A DNA stretch of 22,795 nt from JBBQTU01 sp038213005 (lineage in GTDB: Bacteria; Planctomycetota; Phycisphaerae; Tepidisphaerales; Tepidisphaeraceae), in assembly GCA_038213005.1 (NCBI GenBank), contig JBBQTU010000039.1, forward strand, positions 1 through 22,795, read 5' to 3'. The stretch's first letter is position 1. Each line of letters begins with the position of its first letter. Position numbers and translations under genes: made by a program. The notes under the pieces are model-generated. The model saw only the letters and a list, made by a program, of their open reading frames with translations. It did no database searches and was not told the origin of the DNA. Positions 1-7,923 of the stretch are shown here, one piece after another.

Positions 1-1
1 C

Positions 2-331
2 ATGTTGCGTCGATTCTGGTCTACTTTCCTGCTGTTAACCTGGTGCGCTCTGGGCACTGGGTTGCTGGCACATTTGCACAATGTGCAGCACGAGCAGGAG
101 GACCGCCGTGAGGTGAGGCTGGGCCATCACGGGCCTGTCCAGCACGACGAACGCAACTGCGAGTTGCACGCGCAACTCTGTGCGCCCGTGATGTCGCAGA
201 CCACGATCATTGTCGTCCCTACGGCCGGCGTTCTGCTGGAGACCCTGCAACCTGTCGATCAGACCGTTCACGTCGATCCGATTCGCCTTCTACACGCCTG
301 TCGCGGTCCGCCGACCTTCGCCGCCTGTTAG
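2..331 (+). CDS. Small His/Cys-rich membrane-anchored protein of the metal cluster
   Basis: A 109-residue protein whose ATG is the second base of the window, so the true start could lie further upstream. Residues 5-24 form a hydrophobic signal or anchor segment. A middle part (about 24-62) is rich in His with paired Cys and Asp, including HLHNVQHEQE, LGHHGPVQHDE and NCELHAQLC. A second, weakly hydrophobic stretch follows, and the protein ends in HACRGPPTFAAC. I do not recognise a named family. The His/Cys content and the position in front of PEP-CTERM proteins and a His-rich ABC transporter suggest a role in binding or sensing zinc or another transition metal outside the cytoplasm, which is inference. 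The gene ends 109 nt before the next start on the same strand. It could also be a small protein unrelated to metals. Confidence 0.6.
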   Translation: MLRRFWSTFLLLTWCALGTGLLAHLHNVQHEQEDRREVRLGHHGPVQHDERNCELHAQLCAPVMSQTTIIVVPTAGVLLETLQPVDQTVHVDPIRLLHACRGPPTFAAC

Positions 332-440
332 CCGTGACGTGGCCTTGCGCCCATGCAGAGATAAGTCGTACGGGCCGACTCTGCTGGCTGAACGCATGGC
401 ACTTCCTTCTGGCATTCCCTGCAAGAAAGCGAGGATCCTA

Positions 441-1151
441 ATGCGGACACGTTCCGCTTTTACGCTCGTTGAGTTGCTGGTCGTGATAGGCATCATTGCT
501 CTTCTGATCGGAATTCTGCTGCCTGCTCTCTCAAGGGCGCGACAGGCGGCCAATACGGTCAAGTGCTTGTCGAACATGCGGAACATGGCCATGGCTCAGG
601 TTTTGTATTGCAACGAGAATAATGGATATCTCGTGCAGGCCGGCTTTGGTCACGGTGGAGCGCATGTCCACGAGGAAGTAGCTTGGCTTAACACGCTCCA
701 GCAGTACTACCAGAGCAAGTTGGTGGCGCGATGTCCCGCTGACGATTCGCCACACTGGGAGGGCGGAACGCCGCTGCCCGGTACGACGGATCAGTATCGG
801 CGCACCAGTTACGGCATCAACTCGTTCCTGGACAAAGACCTCTGTCCATGGGGCGGCCCCTACGTCAAGATCACCCAGATCAAACAGTCATCGGCCACAA
901 TCCAGTTTCTGGAAATGGCACAGACGGGTGACTACGCGGGTGCCGATCATCCCCATGTGGACCTGTGGATCGGTAACGTGCCAGCCAAGGCCCAGGGGCA
1001 ACTGCAGATCAACGTTCACGGCGGCAAGCTCAATTCATGGAGCGGTAGAGCCAACTACACGTTCCTGGACGGGCATGCCGAAACCGCCGAGTTTTCTCAA
1101 GTGTTCAAGAATTTCACCGAAAACAAATTTGATCCAGCCGTCGCTCATTGA
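441..1151 (+). CDS. Prepilin-type N-terminal domain protein (planctomycete H-Xn-DG type)
   Basis: A 236-residue protein that begins with a short basic leader and the type III (prepilin) signal SAFTLVELLVVIGIIALL, with Glu at mature position +5, as required for cleavage and N-methylation by a prepilin peptidase. The hydrophobic helix runs to about residue 32. A planctomycete-type pseudopilin body follows (KCLSNMRNMAMAQVLYCNENNGYLV) and near the C-terminus ANYTFLDGHAE. In many relatives a His lies nine residues before the DG pair; here the spacing is 16, because of an insert around NSWSGR. The ATG at 441 is chosen because it begins the prepilin leader and GAGG lies just upstream; the longer open frame back to 210 has no such support. 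Such proteins are numerous in planctomycetes and their functions are mostly unknown. Its place in a metal cluster suggests a surface-exposed or periplasmic partner, which is inference. Confidence 0.85.
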   Translation: MRTRSAFTLVELLVVIGIIALLIGILLPALSRARQAANTVKCLSNMRNMAMAQVLYCNENNGYLVQAGFGHGGAHVHEEVAWLNTLQQYYQSKLVARCPADDSPHWEGGTPLPGTTDQYRRTSYGINSFLDKDLCPWGGPYVKITQIKQSSATIQFLEMAQTGDYAGADHPHVDLWIGNVPAKAQGQLQINVHGGKLNSWSGRANYTFLDGHAETAEFSQVFKNFTENKFDPAVAH

Positions 1152-1175
1152 GTGGCGGCAGAAACGGAAAACATT

Positions 1176-1937
1176 ATGAGTTTCAATCGTCTTGCGGCGT
1201 TCGCCGCCTCGTCAGTTCTCGCCCTCGGGACCATTGCGGTCGCCGACGATCACTTCGACATTGCGCCCTACTTCCAGAACGGCACACTGCTGATGGGCGG
1301 ACTGACCCACGGAGGGGTCGCCGAGGCACCGCCCATTCAGGTATACGGCCTTGAGTTTGGCGAAGACCCGAACGATCCATTCAACCCGGCCGACCCAGGC
1401 GTCAATCAGGCAGCGGGCATCGGCAATCTGCCGGCCGGCGCCGCGGTAAAGTACAACATACTCAGCAGCCTGCTGTTCTGGGATGGCGTTGACCCTGTCC
1501 ACTACATTCCGGTCCCCGGCGACACCCACATCAACCTTTATATGGGCACCGCCAAGCGCACACTCACCGGCAACAGTGGTCCCCAAACGGGCTCGCTCAT
1601 CCAGAGCGTGGTGGGGGACGGCTCAATGCACAAGCATTTCGTTACGGCACTGCATGCCGATTACGATGATTTGCTGTCCGACTCGGCCAATGTGCCGGGC
1701 GATCCGTATTTCACCGCGCCGCTCGAGGGCATCTACGCATTCAGCATGGAACTGACCCTGACGAATGGCGGCAACACGTATGTCGCCGATCCCCTATGGG
1801 TGGTGTACAACAACGGCTTGAGCGAAGAGCAGCACGCCGCTGCCATGAACGCGGTGGTCCCTGAGCCATCGAGCCTGGCACTGCTTGGGTTTGGCGGCTT
1901 GGCGCTATTGCGCCGTCAGCGTCGCTCGGTCGTCTAG
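1176..1937 (+). CDS. PEP-CTERM surface protein, first of two in the metal cluster
   Basis: A 253-residue secreted protein. It has a signal peptide (MSFNRLAAFAASSVLALGTI, cleavage near VADD) and a C-terminal sorting signal VVPEPSSLALLGFGGLALL followed by an Arg-rich end (RRQRRSVV). PEP-CTERM tails are processed by exosortase and hold or export proteins at the cell surface. The mature part opens DHFDIAPYFQNGTLLMGG, has an acidic EFGEDPNDPFNPADPG segment and several His (MHKHFVTALHADYDD). That would suit metal binding, but no catalytic motif is seen. ATG at 1176 is preferred over the in-frame GTG at 1152, because the signal peptide starts there and GGAAAA lies upstream. It starts 24 nt after the prepilin-like gene and 57 nt before a second PEP-CTERM gene, so the genes are probably co-transcribed. 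Confidence 0.88.
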   Translation: MSFNRLAAFAASSVLALGTIAVADDHFDIAPYFQNGTLLMGGLTHGGVAEAPPIQVYGLEFGEDPNDPFNPADPGVNQAAGIGNLPAGAAVKYNILSSLLFWDGVDPVHYIPVPGDTHINLYMGTAKRTLTGNSGPQTGSLIQSVVGDGSMHKHFVTALHADYDDLLSDSANVPGDPYFTAPLEGIYAFSMELTLTNGGNTYVADPLWVVYNNGLSEEQHAAAMNAVVPEPSSLALLGFGGLALLRRQRRSVV

Positions 1938-1994
1938 CCGGCGACAGCACAACTCGCGACTCCACTACTTTTTCTACGATAAGGATTAACTAGC

Positions 1995-2897
1995 ATGAAT
2001 AAGACAATCTCGTTCTGCACACTCTCAATGTTGGGGCTGGCGTGCGGCGTGGCCGCGGCCGGCGAATCGCTTCCGACCGATATCTATTTCTTCGGGCGGG
2101 ATATCACGCCCAAGGTTATCACCGGAGCCCACGTTGACCCGGGCTTTGTCGGGTTGGACAATCCCAACTACAATCGCCTGACGTTTCTATATGCACACTG
2201 GGTATCGCTCACGTTCCCGGCATCCAATGCCAATCACTATCATGGGACCAGCCGCTACGAGTACGAGTGGAACAATGGCATTCCCACCGTCGTGTCGCAT
2301 CAGCACGACGGCAACCTCATTCCGGGTATCAGCGACTTGCTGACCGACTCGCTCAAACTGACGCCGGGTAGTGGCGCGTATGCCGGCAAGCTGGTCAGCT
2401 ACCAGTATCCGGAATCGGTTGATCCTTCCGGGCACTACAGTAACATGACGACGCGGGGTACTGCGTACTTGGGCGACACCAGCACCTTCCCGCTGAACAG
2501 CGCTCAGAACCGCCTCTACAATGGCAACTTTGGCAAGTACACCGGTTCGCTTGCCGGCTCCAACCTCGCGATGGAACTCGTGAGCATCACACCGGGGCTC
2601 CATGTGGGCATCGGCGATGATATCGACATCTTCGATGGCGGCAGTATATCGCCCGGGATCGGTGACGCAGGTGCCGTCAACTGGCTGTTCACCCCAGTGT
2701 TTTGGGTTGAGCAGGGCACCACGCCGCAAACGTATACCGCCCAGTTTCGTCTGAAAGACTTGAACTCGGCCACGACCGGCTATCTGGATTCTGGCGAATA
2801 CGGCTTCGTCGTTACCAGCGTACCGGAACCGGCCAGCCTGGGTGTGTTGGCCATCGGCGGCCTGTCGCTGCTGCAACGGCGTCGCCGCACCGTCTGA
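1995..2897 (+). CDS. PEP-CTERM protein resembling the All3515 Zur-repressed family
   Basis: A 300-residue secreted protein with signal peptide MNKTISFCTLSMLGLACGVA (cleavage near AAAGE) and a typical PEP-CTERM tail (SVPEPASLGVLAIGGLSLL, then QRRRRTV). The body contains NPNYNRLTFLYAHW, SNANHYHGTSRYEY and late segments such as PVFWVEQG. From memory these resemble the cyanobacterial All3515 group, which is repressed by the zinc regulator Zur; no database search could be run. If correct, it is a zinc-starvation surface protein, possibly for metal capture. It follows the first PEP-CTERM gene by 57 nt, with GATAAGGATTA upstream as a possible ribosome binding site. A strong hairpin comes directly after the stop, so expression relative to the downstream ABC genes may be tuned by partial termination. 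Confidence 0.82.
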   Translation: MNKTISFCTLSMLGLACGVAAAGESLPTDIYFFGRDITPKVITGAHVDPGFVGLDNPNYNRLTFLYAHWVSLTFPASNANHYHGTSRYEYEWNNGIPTVVSHQHDGNLIPGISDLLTDSLKLTPGSGAYAGKLVSYQYPESVDPSGHYSNMTTRGTAYLGDTSTFPLNSAQNRLYNGNFGKYTGSLAGSNLAMELVSITPGLHVGIGDDIDIFDGGSISPGIGDAGAVNWLFTPVFWVEQGTTPQTYTAQFRLKDLNSATTGYLDSGEYGFVVTSVPEPASLGVLAIGGLSLLQRRRRTV

Positions 2898-2910
2898 GAT
2901 TTGATCGGCG

Positions 2911-2939
2911 GGGGCGACGCCGAACGTCGGCGTCGCCCC
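2911..2939 (+). terminator. Perfect 13-bp hairpin between surface-protein genes and ABC transporter genes
   Basis: Left arm 2911-2923 (GGGGCGACGCCGA), 3-nt loop ACG, right arm 2927-2939, with all 13 pairs Watson-Crick. It lies 13 nt after the PEP-CTERM stop codon. There is no T-run after it, so it may be a weak or partial terminator, or a 3' stabiliser of the upstream mRNA, rather than a full stop. Confidence 0.55.
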
Positions 2940-3031
2940 TGTTGCGGCCTGACTGGCATCGAGCGGACACTAACAACCAGGCGCAAATGACGTATGATGG
3001 ATTGCCGCTCTGGTCTTGGAAGGAAACATTT

Positions 3032-3715
3032 ATGTCTCTGGAACTGCAGAATCTGATGAAGGGATTCGTCACTCCCGACGGAACCGTCTCGCCTGTGATC
3101 AATGTGCCTCATTTCCGGGTTGAACGTGGGCAGCAGCTTGCCCTCGTCGGCTCCAGCGGCAGCGGCAAGACAACGCTGCTGCATTTGATCGCCGGCATTC
3201 TCGCCCCGGACTCAGGGCAGATCATCTTCCGCCTGTCCGGTGAGCCCGAGCAGGAACTGGGCGCGATGTCCGAGGCCCAACGCGATGTTTTCCGTGGCAA
3301 GAACATAGGCTACATCTTCCAGACGCATCACCTCCTGCCGGGCTTTACGGCTTTGGAGAACGTGCTGCTGGGAATGAGTTTCACCGGGCGAAAACACGAC
3401 CGGCACTGGGCCGAGTATCTGCTGACCGAAGTAGGCTTGGCCGATCGTCTGCACTACAAGCCCGAGAAATTGTCGGTCGGGCAGCAGCAGCGGGTGGCCG
3501 TCGCCCGCGCCCTGGCCAACAAGCCGCGCCTTGTACTGGCCGACGAACCCACCGGCGCACTGGATGTGAACAACGCCCAGCAGGTACTGGAACTGGTTCG
3601 CAAGCTCTGTCAGCAGGTGCAGGCCAGCCTGCTGCTGGTGACGCACGATCCCAAGATCGCCAGTCAAATGTCGCTGACGGTCAGTCTGACGGAACTTAAC
3701 AACACAAAGAAATAA
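3032..3715 (+). CDS. ABC transporter ATP-binding protein (LolD/MacB-like)
   Basis: A 227-residue ATPase that would power the permease encoded directly downstream. It shows Walker A GSSGSGKT (residues 40-47), Q-loop Gln97 in YIFQTHH, signature LSVGQ (147-151), Walker B LVLADEP (167-173) followed by the D-loop GALD, and the switch His205 in THD. The length and order match the LolD/MacB/FtsE group, which drives mechanotransmission or extrusion rather than classical solute import. ATG at 3032 is chosen for the GGAAGGAAAC ribosome binding site about 7 nt upstream; the frame also stays open upstream, with another ATG at 2988. A TATGAT hexamer at 2993-2998 could be a -10 element but has no clear -35. 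With its permease it resembles the ABC pairs found in Zur-controlled clusters of proteobacteria. Confidence 0.93.
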   Translation: MSLELQNLMKGFVTPDGTVSPVINVPHFRVERGQQLALVGSSGSGKTTLLHLIAGILAPDSGQIIFRLSGEPEQELGAMSEAQRDVFRGKNIGYIFQTHHLLPGFTALENVLLGMSFTGRKHDRHWAEYLLTEVGLADRLHYKPEKLSVGQQQRVAVARALANKPRLVLADEPTGALDVNNAQQVLELVRKLCQQVQASLLLVTHDPKIASQMSLTVSLTELNNTKK

Positions 3716-3719
3716 CACC

Positions 3720-5180
3720 ATGAACATCTTTCAACTGACTTTCAAGCAGATGCGCCAGCGAGCCCTCTCGACCTGGCTGACATTACTCTCGGTGGTGCTG
3801 GGCGTCGGGCTGGCGGTTGCGATCCTGCTGCTCTACCGCGAAGGCGACAAACTCTTCTCTCAGGCGGATTTTGGCTATGACGTGATCGTCGGAGCCAAAA
3901 CCGGGGGGAAACTCAACCTCGTTCTCAACTCGGTCTATCAACTGGGCGGCGCGCCGGTCACGATCAACTACAGCGTCTACGAGGATCTGCTGAAGAATCC
4001 CAATGTGCGATGGGCTATTCCCTGGGCCGTCGGCGACAACTACCAAGGCTATCGGGTCATCGGGACGTCGACCGCCATCCTGGGTAACGACGACCACGAC
4101 AATCCCTTGCCGCCGGGGAAGGCATTTGAGTACCGCACTGGCCGACACTTCGAGTTGGCCGCGGGTCGGGCGTTTGCCTCGCGAAAGTTCCAAGCCGTGA
4201 TCGGAAACGAGGTCGCCACCAAGACCGATCTGCGCCTGGGATCGAAGTTCAAGGCCTCGCACGGCGCTGAGAACACGGGGCTCAAGGATGAGCACGACGA
4301 GACATGGGAAGTTGTCGGCATCCTCAAGCCTACCAGTACGGCCATGGACCGCGTCATCTACATCCCAGCCATCTCCGCGATGGCGGTGCCGTCGCACGCC
4401 AAGGTTATCGAACAGATTGCCGACCTTCAGGCCGGCGCAACTTCTGGACCAGCCGCCGCGACCGCACATGATGAGCACCATGACGATCACGATGCCACAG
4501 CGCTGGCCGCCGATGACGATCATGATGACCACCATCCCGCAGGTGCGGGCGGTAGCGCGGGAGAACATCACCACCATGAGGCTCATTACACACTGGCGCC
4601 TGATGGGACCATCAATCTGAATCTACCTCCAGAGAAGTGGCGTCTGTCGGCCGTCCTGGTCCGGTCGGCCGGGCAGGGCCTCAGTCAGAACATCATCTTC
4701 GAGGTGGACAACCTGCCCTACGCGACGGCCGTCAATCCCGCTCGCGAGATGCGTGCCTTCTTTGATACCTTCCTCAAGGGCAGCCGGGCCGTCCTGCTGG
4801 TGATTGCGGCGCTGGTCTCGATGGTTGCGGCCGTGGGCATTCTCGTCTCGATCTACAACTCTGTCAGCGCCCGCCTGAAAGAGATCGCCATCATCCGCGC
4901 CCTGGGCGCCACCCGCGGCCGGGTGGTGACATTGATCTGCCTGGAAGCGGGCATGGTGGGGCTGATCGGGTCGGTTCTGGGGCTGATCCTGGGCCATACG
5001 CTGGGCGGCGTCGGCTCAGTCTTCTTCCGCCGGTTCGTGGGCGAGGGCATCGACTACATCACCGTCAGCCCCGAGGAACTGGAATACCTGCTCGCAGTCG
5101 TGGTCATCAGCGTGGTGGCGGGTCTGGTGCCGGCGCTGAAGGCCTACAAGACCCCGGTCGCCAGAAACCTGATGGGCTGA
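3720..5180 (+). CDS. FtsX/MacB-family ABC permease with a His/Asp-rich insert
   Basis: A 486-residue permease. One N-terminal membrane helix (about residues 16-40, TWLTLLSVVLGVGLAVAILL) is followed by a large extracytoplasmic domain, then three C-terminal helices of the FtsX type (about 355-380, 405-430, 455-475) with the conserved LKEIAIIRALGATRGRV segment. The opening YDVIVGAKTGGKLNLVLNSVY resembles a family found beside DUF2796 proteins in zinc-regulated operons (from memory). Residues 250-290 form a His/Asp-rich stretch carrying HDEHHDDHD, DDDHDDHH and EHHHHEAH, most likely a metal-binding loop on the outer face. It starts 4 nt after the ATPase stop, so the two are a translationally linked pair. 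The substrate is unknown: a zinc-related ligand, a lipoprotein or a surface protein could be moved. Confidence 0.9.
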   Translation: MNIFQLTFKQMRQRALSTWLTLLSVVLGVGLAVAILLLYREGDKLFSQADFGYDVIVGAKTGGKLNLVLNSVYQLGGAPVTINYSVYEDLLKNPNVRWAIPWAVGDNYQGYRVIGTSTAILGNDDHDNPLPPGKAFEYRTGRHFELAAGRAFASRKFQAVIGNEVATKTDLRLGSKFKASHGAENTGLKDEHDETWEVVGILKPTSTAMDRVIYIPAISAMAVPSHAKVIEQIADLQAGATSGPAAATAHDEHHDDHDATALAADDDHDDHHPAGAGGSAGEHHHHEAHYTLAPDGTINLNLPPEKWRLSAVLVRSAGQGLSQNIIFEVDNLPYATAVNPAREMRAFFDTFLKGSRAVLLVIAALVSMVAAVGILVSIYNSVSARLKEIAIIRALGATRGRVVTLICLEAGMVGLIGSVLGLILGHTLGGVGSVFFRRFVGEGIDYITVSPEELEYLLAVVVISVVAGLVPALKAYKTPVARNLMG

Positions 5181-5223
5181 GTGGTCGCTGCTGAGGTCAA
5201 ATCACGGTGACCGCCTGCTGCCT

Positions 5224-6021
5224 TCACGCCTTTCGCGGCAGCCAGATCGTAAAGTCGCTGCCCTTGCCCACCTCGCTGGTGATCGAGAGCTCACCGCCGT
5301 GCTCGTCGACGATCCGCTTGGACATCGCCAGCCCCAGCCCGGTGCCGCCCTTGCGCATCGAGAAATAGGCCCGGAATATCTTCCGCTGCACATCCGGTGA
5401 GATGCCCTTGCCGGTGTCGATCACATCAATCAGGACATGGGTGGGCGTCGACGAGAGCGACAGGATCATCTCACCTCCGCTGTTGCCGTCCATCGCCTGC
5501 ATGCCGTTGAGCATGAGGTTCAGGATGGCCTGCTTGATCAGGCGCGGGTCGATCATGACCGTGAGCGGGGCGGGGCTGGTCTTGAGGCGAAGCTGGACCC
5601 GCTGGGCCTGGGCCTGCGGGGCGAAGAAATCCGCCAGTTCCTCCAGCATGCTGTTGAGCTCAACCGGCTGACGATCCAGTTCGATCCGCCCGGCATAGCG
5701 GAGAAAATCGTCCAGCGTGTCGCGCAGGCGGCTGGTCTCTCGCTGTACGATCCCCAGGCGATTGACCAGTCGATGCCGCTGGGGATCGTCCGGTCCGATG
5801 TCCTCCATGAGCAGTTGCAGATTGAGCTGCACCGTGGACAAGGGATTCTTAATCTCGTGGGCCAGCCCGCCCGTCAGCGTGCCCAGTTCGGCCAGCCGCT
5901 CAGCCTCACGGGCCCGCTTCTGCAGCGTCAGCGAGCGGCGATAGAGAACCACCGCGACCCCGGCCGCCACAACCAGGCCGAGGACAGCACCCAGCGATAG
6001 ACCTGTCCAGAAACTTTCCAT
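5224..6021 (-). CDS. Membrane-anchored sensor histidine kinase
   Basis: A 265-residue kinase with one membrane segment (residues 6-27) and no separate sensor domain. The phosphoacceptor H-box is GGLAHEIKNPLSTVQ with His55. The ATPase domain has the N-box LNLMLNGMQAM (Asn172), G1 DTGKG (202-206) and G2 GGTGLGLA (225-232). This is the NtrB/AtoS-like cytoplasmic layout, which normally signals to a sigma54-type or other response regulator; none lies in this window. The start at 6021 is uncertain: in-frame ATGs also occur at 6084, 6096 and 6144, and none has a clear ribosome binding site, so up to about 40 extra residues are possible. It converges with the ABC permease (43 nt between stops) and diverges from the zinc-ribbon protein gene. 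Confidence 0.92.
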   Translation of the reverse strand: MESFWTGLSLGAVLGLVVAAGVAVVLYRRSLTLQKRAREAERLAELGTLTGGLAHEIKNPLSTVQLNLQLLMEDIGPDDPQRHRLVNRLGIVQRETSRLRDTLDDFLRYAGRIELDRQPVELNSMLEELADFFAPQAQAQRVQLRLKTSPAPLTVMIDPRLIKQAILNLMLNGMQAMDGNSGGEMILSLSSTPTHVLIDVIDTGKGISPDVQRKIFRAYFSMRKGGTGLGLAMSKRIVDEHGGELSITSEVGKGSDFTIWLPRKA

Positions 6022-6190
6022 CGGGCCAAACAGCGTATGCCGCGGCGCGGGATTGTGCAAAGGGATGGCTGCCTGCTGTCGCATGTCGTCCCGCATGACG
6101 CTCTGGCCGAACCACTCACGGCATCCGCGGGTTCGTGATAACATGGCCGAGCTTCGGCGCAGGTCGTGACCGAGCAAAGGAAGGAGCTCG

Positions 6191-7714
6191 ATGAGCGTAG
6201 GAATGATGAGCGTATTTATGTGGGGCCCACTGCTTGTCCTGGCACTGTTGGTCGCATCGCCGCTGCTTGGCGTGATCATGCTGACGTTGGGCATCCGCGG
6301 ACGGGCGAGGTTCGGGGCGCCGACTTGCAGCAAGTGCGGCTATGACCTTCGGGCCGCCAACTTCATGGCCGGCACGCCCGGGGCATGCCCGGAATGCGGC
6401 GTGGATCTCACCGGGGACAAGGCCGTCAGCTTCGGGCGATACCAGCGCAGCCGGAAGAAGATCATCGCGGGCATCGGCCTGCTGCTGCTGCCGCTTGGGC
6501 TCTACGTTGTCTGGATGACGGTCGTCATGCCGCGCAACCGCGGGATGATGATGACCGGCCCGTCGGCGTTGCCCTCGCAGACCACTGCCCAGATTCTCTC
6601 CGGGCTGCCTGCGGTGGCCGACCAGCCGTGGAGCTGGCAGCAACTCAGTACCCGCCTCAAGGCCGGGAAACTCAGTGCTGCGGAATTGGATACGGCACTG
6701 GCGACACTGGTGCAGAGCATCAATGCGAGTCGGGCGAAGAACCCGTCGCCGCAGCCGCTCTTCTGGGCGAACGACTTCGTAAAGGATGCCATTGCCACAG
6801 GGAAGGTGAATCAGACGCGGATGCAGGCCTTGTGCGAGGCATTTTTCGCCAATGCGATCCAGATTGAGACGCCCAAGGTCGTGCGACTCGGCCGGCCGGT
6901 ACAGATATCGCTCCAGTGCAGCGCTCCGTGGGATCTGGGCGGAAATAACATGGTCTGGTCACCGACCGAGGCGAAGACCGGCCGCGGTCAGGCCATTCGT
7001 CTACAGGAAGTCGGTGGCGCGAAGGACATCACCCTTCCGGCGGAGGAGCTTTCCCGGACGAGGTACGGCTCTCTGTCGCTCAAGGGGCAGGGTCTCGGCG
7101 AGGCGGGCGAGCATGAACTGATCTTTGTGTTCGACGCCGGCGCGGTGGGCCAGAACGCCACGCTTCGCGGCAAGGACGGCAAGCCGGGCCTGAAGGAGCA
7201 GTGGCCCAGCCCCTTGGCAACATGGCAGATCACGGTGAAGAAGAAGCTTCGCGTGGTGCCGGCCGACCAGCTTGCCGTGCAGTTGGATACCTACGTCGCT
7301 CATGATCCGCAGCAGACCAAGGCATCGCTCGTGAAAGAAGCCATCGTCAGAAAGGCAACCGGCGGAGTGGAAGTGCTGGTAAAGTGGGACTCAGCTAGCG
7401 CCCCGCGCCCGCCAATGGCGGGCAAGGTGACCGCGACGGTGGACGGGCGCGAGGTGGATATGGGCAATCTGGTGTGGGGCCATCTGCCGAGTGCCAACGG
7501 CGGCGAACGCGAATGGAACGGCGAGGAGTCGAGCGGGCGGCTTGCCAGCCTGTCGCCACAGTCGAAGTCGATCTCACTGAGGGTTGTTCCAGATCCCGCG
7601 GCGGCGGAGGGAATGCTTGGCCTGGATACCATCTGGGGCAAGCCGGTGGAGATCAAGGACATCCCGCTGCAGCGGTTTGACCTGGATGCTGAGGTCGGTA
7701 GCCAAGCCAAGTGA
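6191..7714 (+). CDS. Zinc-ribbon membrane protein of unknown function
   Basis: A 507-residue protein. A first membrane helix (about residues 9-34) is followed by a cytoplasmic-looking zinc ribbon with Cys46, Cys49, Cys66 and Cys69 (CSKCGYDLR and CPECG), then a second helix (about 91-113) and a long soluble region with no motif I recognise. The late part is rich in beta-type sequence and includes LIFVFDAGAVG and a GKVTATVDGREVDMG segment. CxxCGYDLR ribbons on membrane proteins are frequent in Phycisphaerae and have no assigned role that I know of. The start is well supported, with AAGGAG at 6181-6186, 4 nt from the ATG. The gene diverges from the histidine kinase and converges on the toxin-antitoxin pair. 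Confidence 0.85.
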   Translation: MSVGMMSVFMWGPLLVLALLVASPLLGVIMLTLGIRGRARFGAPTCSKCGYDLRAANFMAGTPGACPECGVDLTGDKAVSFGRYQRSRKKIIAGIGLLLLPLGLYVVWMTVVMPRNRGMMMTGPSALPSQTTAQILSGLPAVADQPWSWQQLSTRLKAGKLSAAELDTALATLVQSINASRAKNPSPQPLFWANDFVKDAIATGKVNQTRMQALCEAFFANAIQIETPKVVRLGRPVQISLQCSAPWDLGGNNMVWSPTEAKTGRGQAIRLQEVGGAKDITLPAEELSRTRYGSLSLKGQGLGEAGEHELIFVFDAGAVGQNATLRGKDGKPGLKEQWPSPLATWQITVKKKLRVVPADQLAVQLDTYVAHDPQQTKASLVKEAIVRKATGGVEVLVKWDSASAPRPPMAGKVTATVDGREVDMGNLVWGHLPSANGGEREWNGEESSGRLASLSPQSKSISLRVVPDPAAAEGMLGLDTIWGKPVEIKDIPLQRFDLDAEVGSQAK

Positions 7715-7777
7715 GCCTCTTTCTCAGCGGTCTTGTGCGCGCCTGACCGTGGGCGTTCGGGGGCAATGCCCGCTTTG

Positions 7778-7818
7778 CTGGGCGGCCCTTGGAACCGCGG
7801 CGGCACGCTGCCGCCCAG
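7778..7818. terminator. GC-rich inverted repeat between convergent genes
   Basis: CTGGGCGGC at 7778-7786 pairs perfectly with GCCGCCCAG at 7810-7818 across a 23-nt loop that itself contains CCGCGG. Smaller hairpins flank it: GGGCA-A-TGCCC near 7760, and GCAGG-CCG-CCTGC just downstream. The 209-nt gap 7715-7923 lies between two gene ends, so a bidirectional terminator is plausible. There is no T-run. Confidence 0.4.
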
Positions 7819-7923
7819 TAGGCAGGCCGCCTGCGCAGCATCTCGCCGTGGCGGATCGGCCTGCTCTGACACCTGGCAAACGGACTTGGTGCATCGCGAA
7901 GTGGCACCGGACTCTCACGCTCG

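Noticed and set aside
1152..1175. GTG start for the first PEP-CTERM protein, directly after the prepilin-like gene stop
   Set aside because: It would put eight polar residues before a normal signal peptide; ATG 1176 with GGAAAA upstream fits better.
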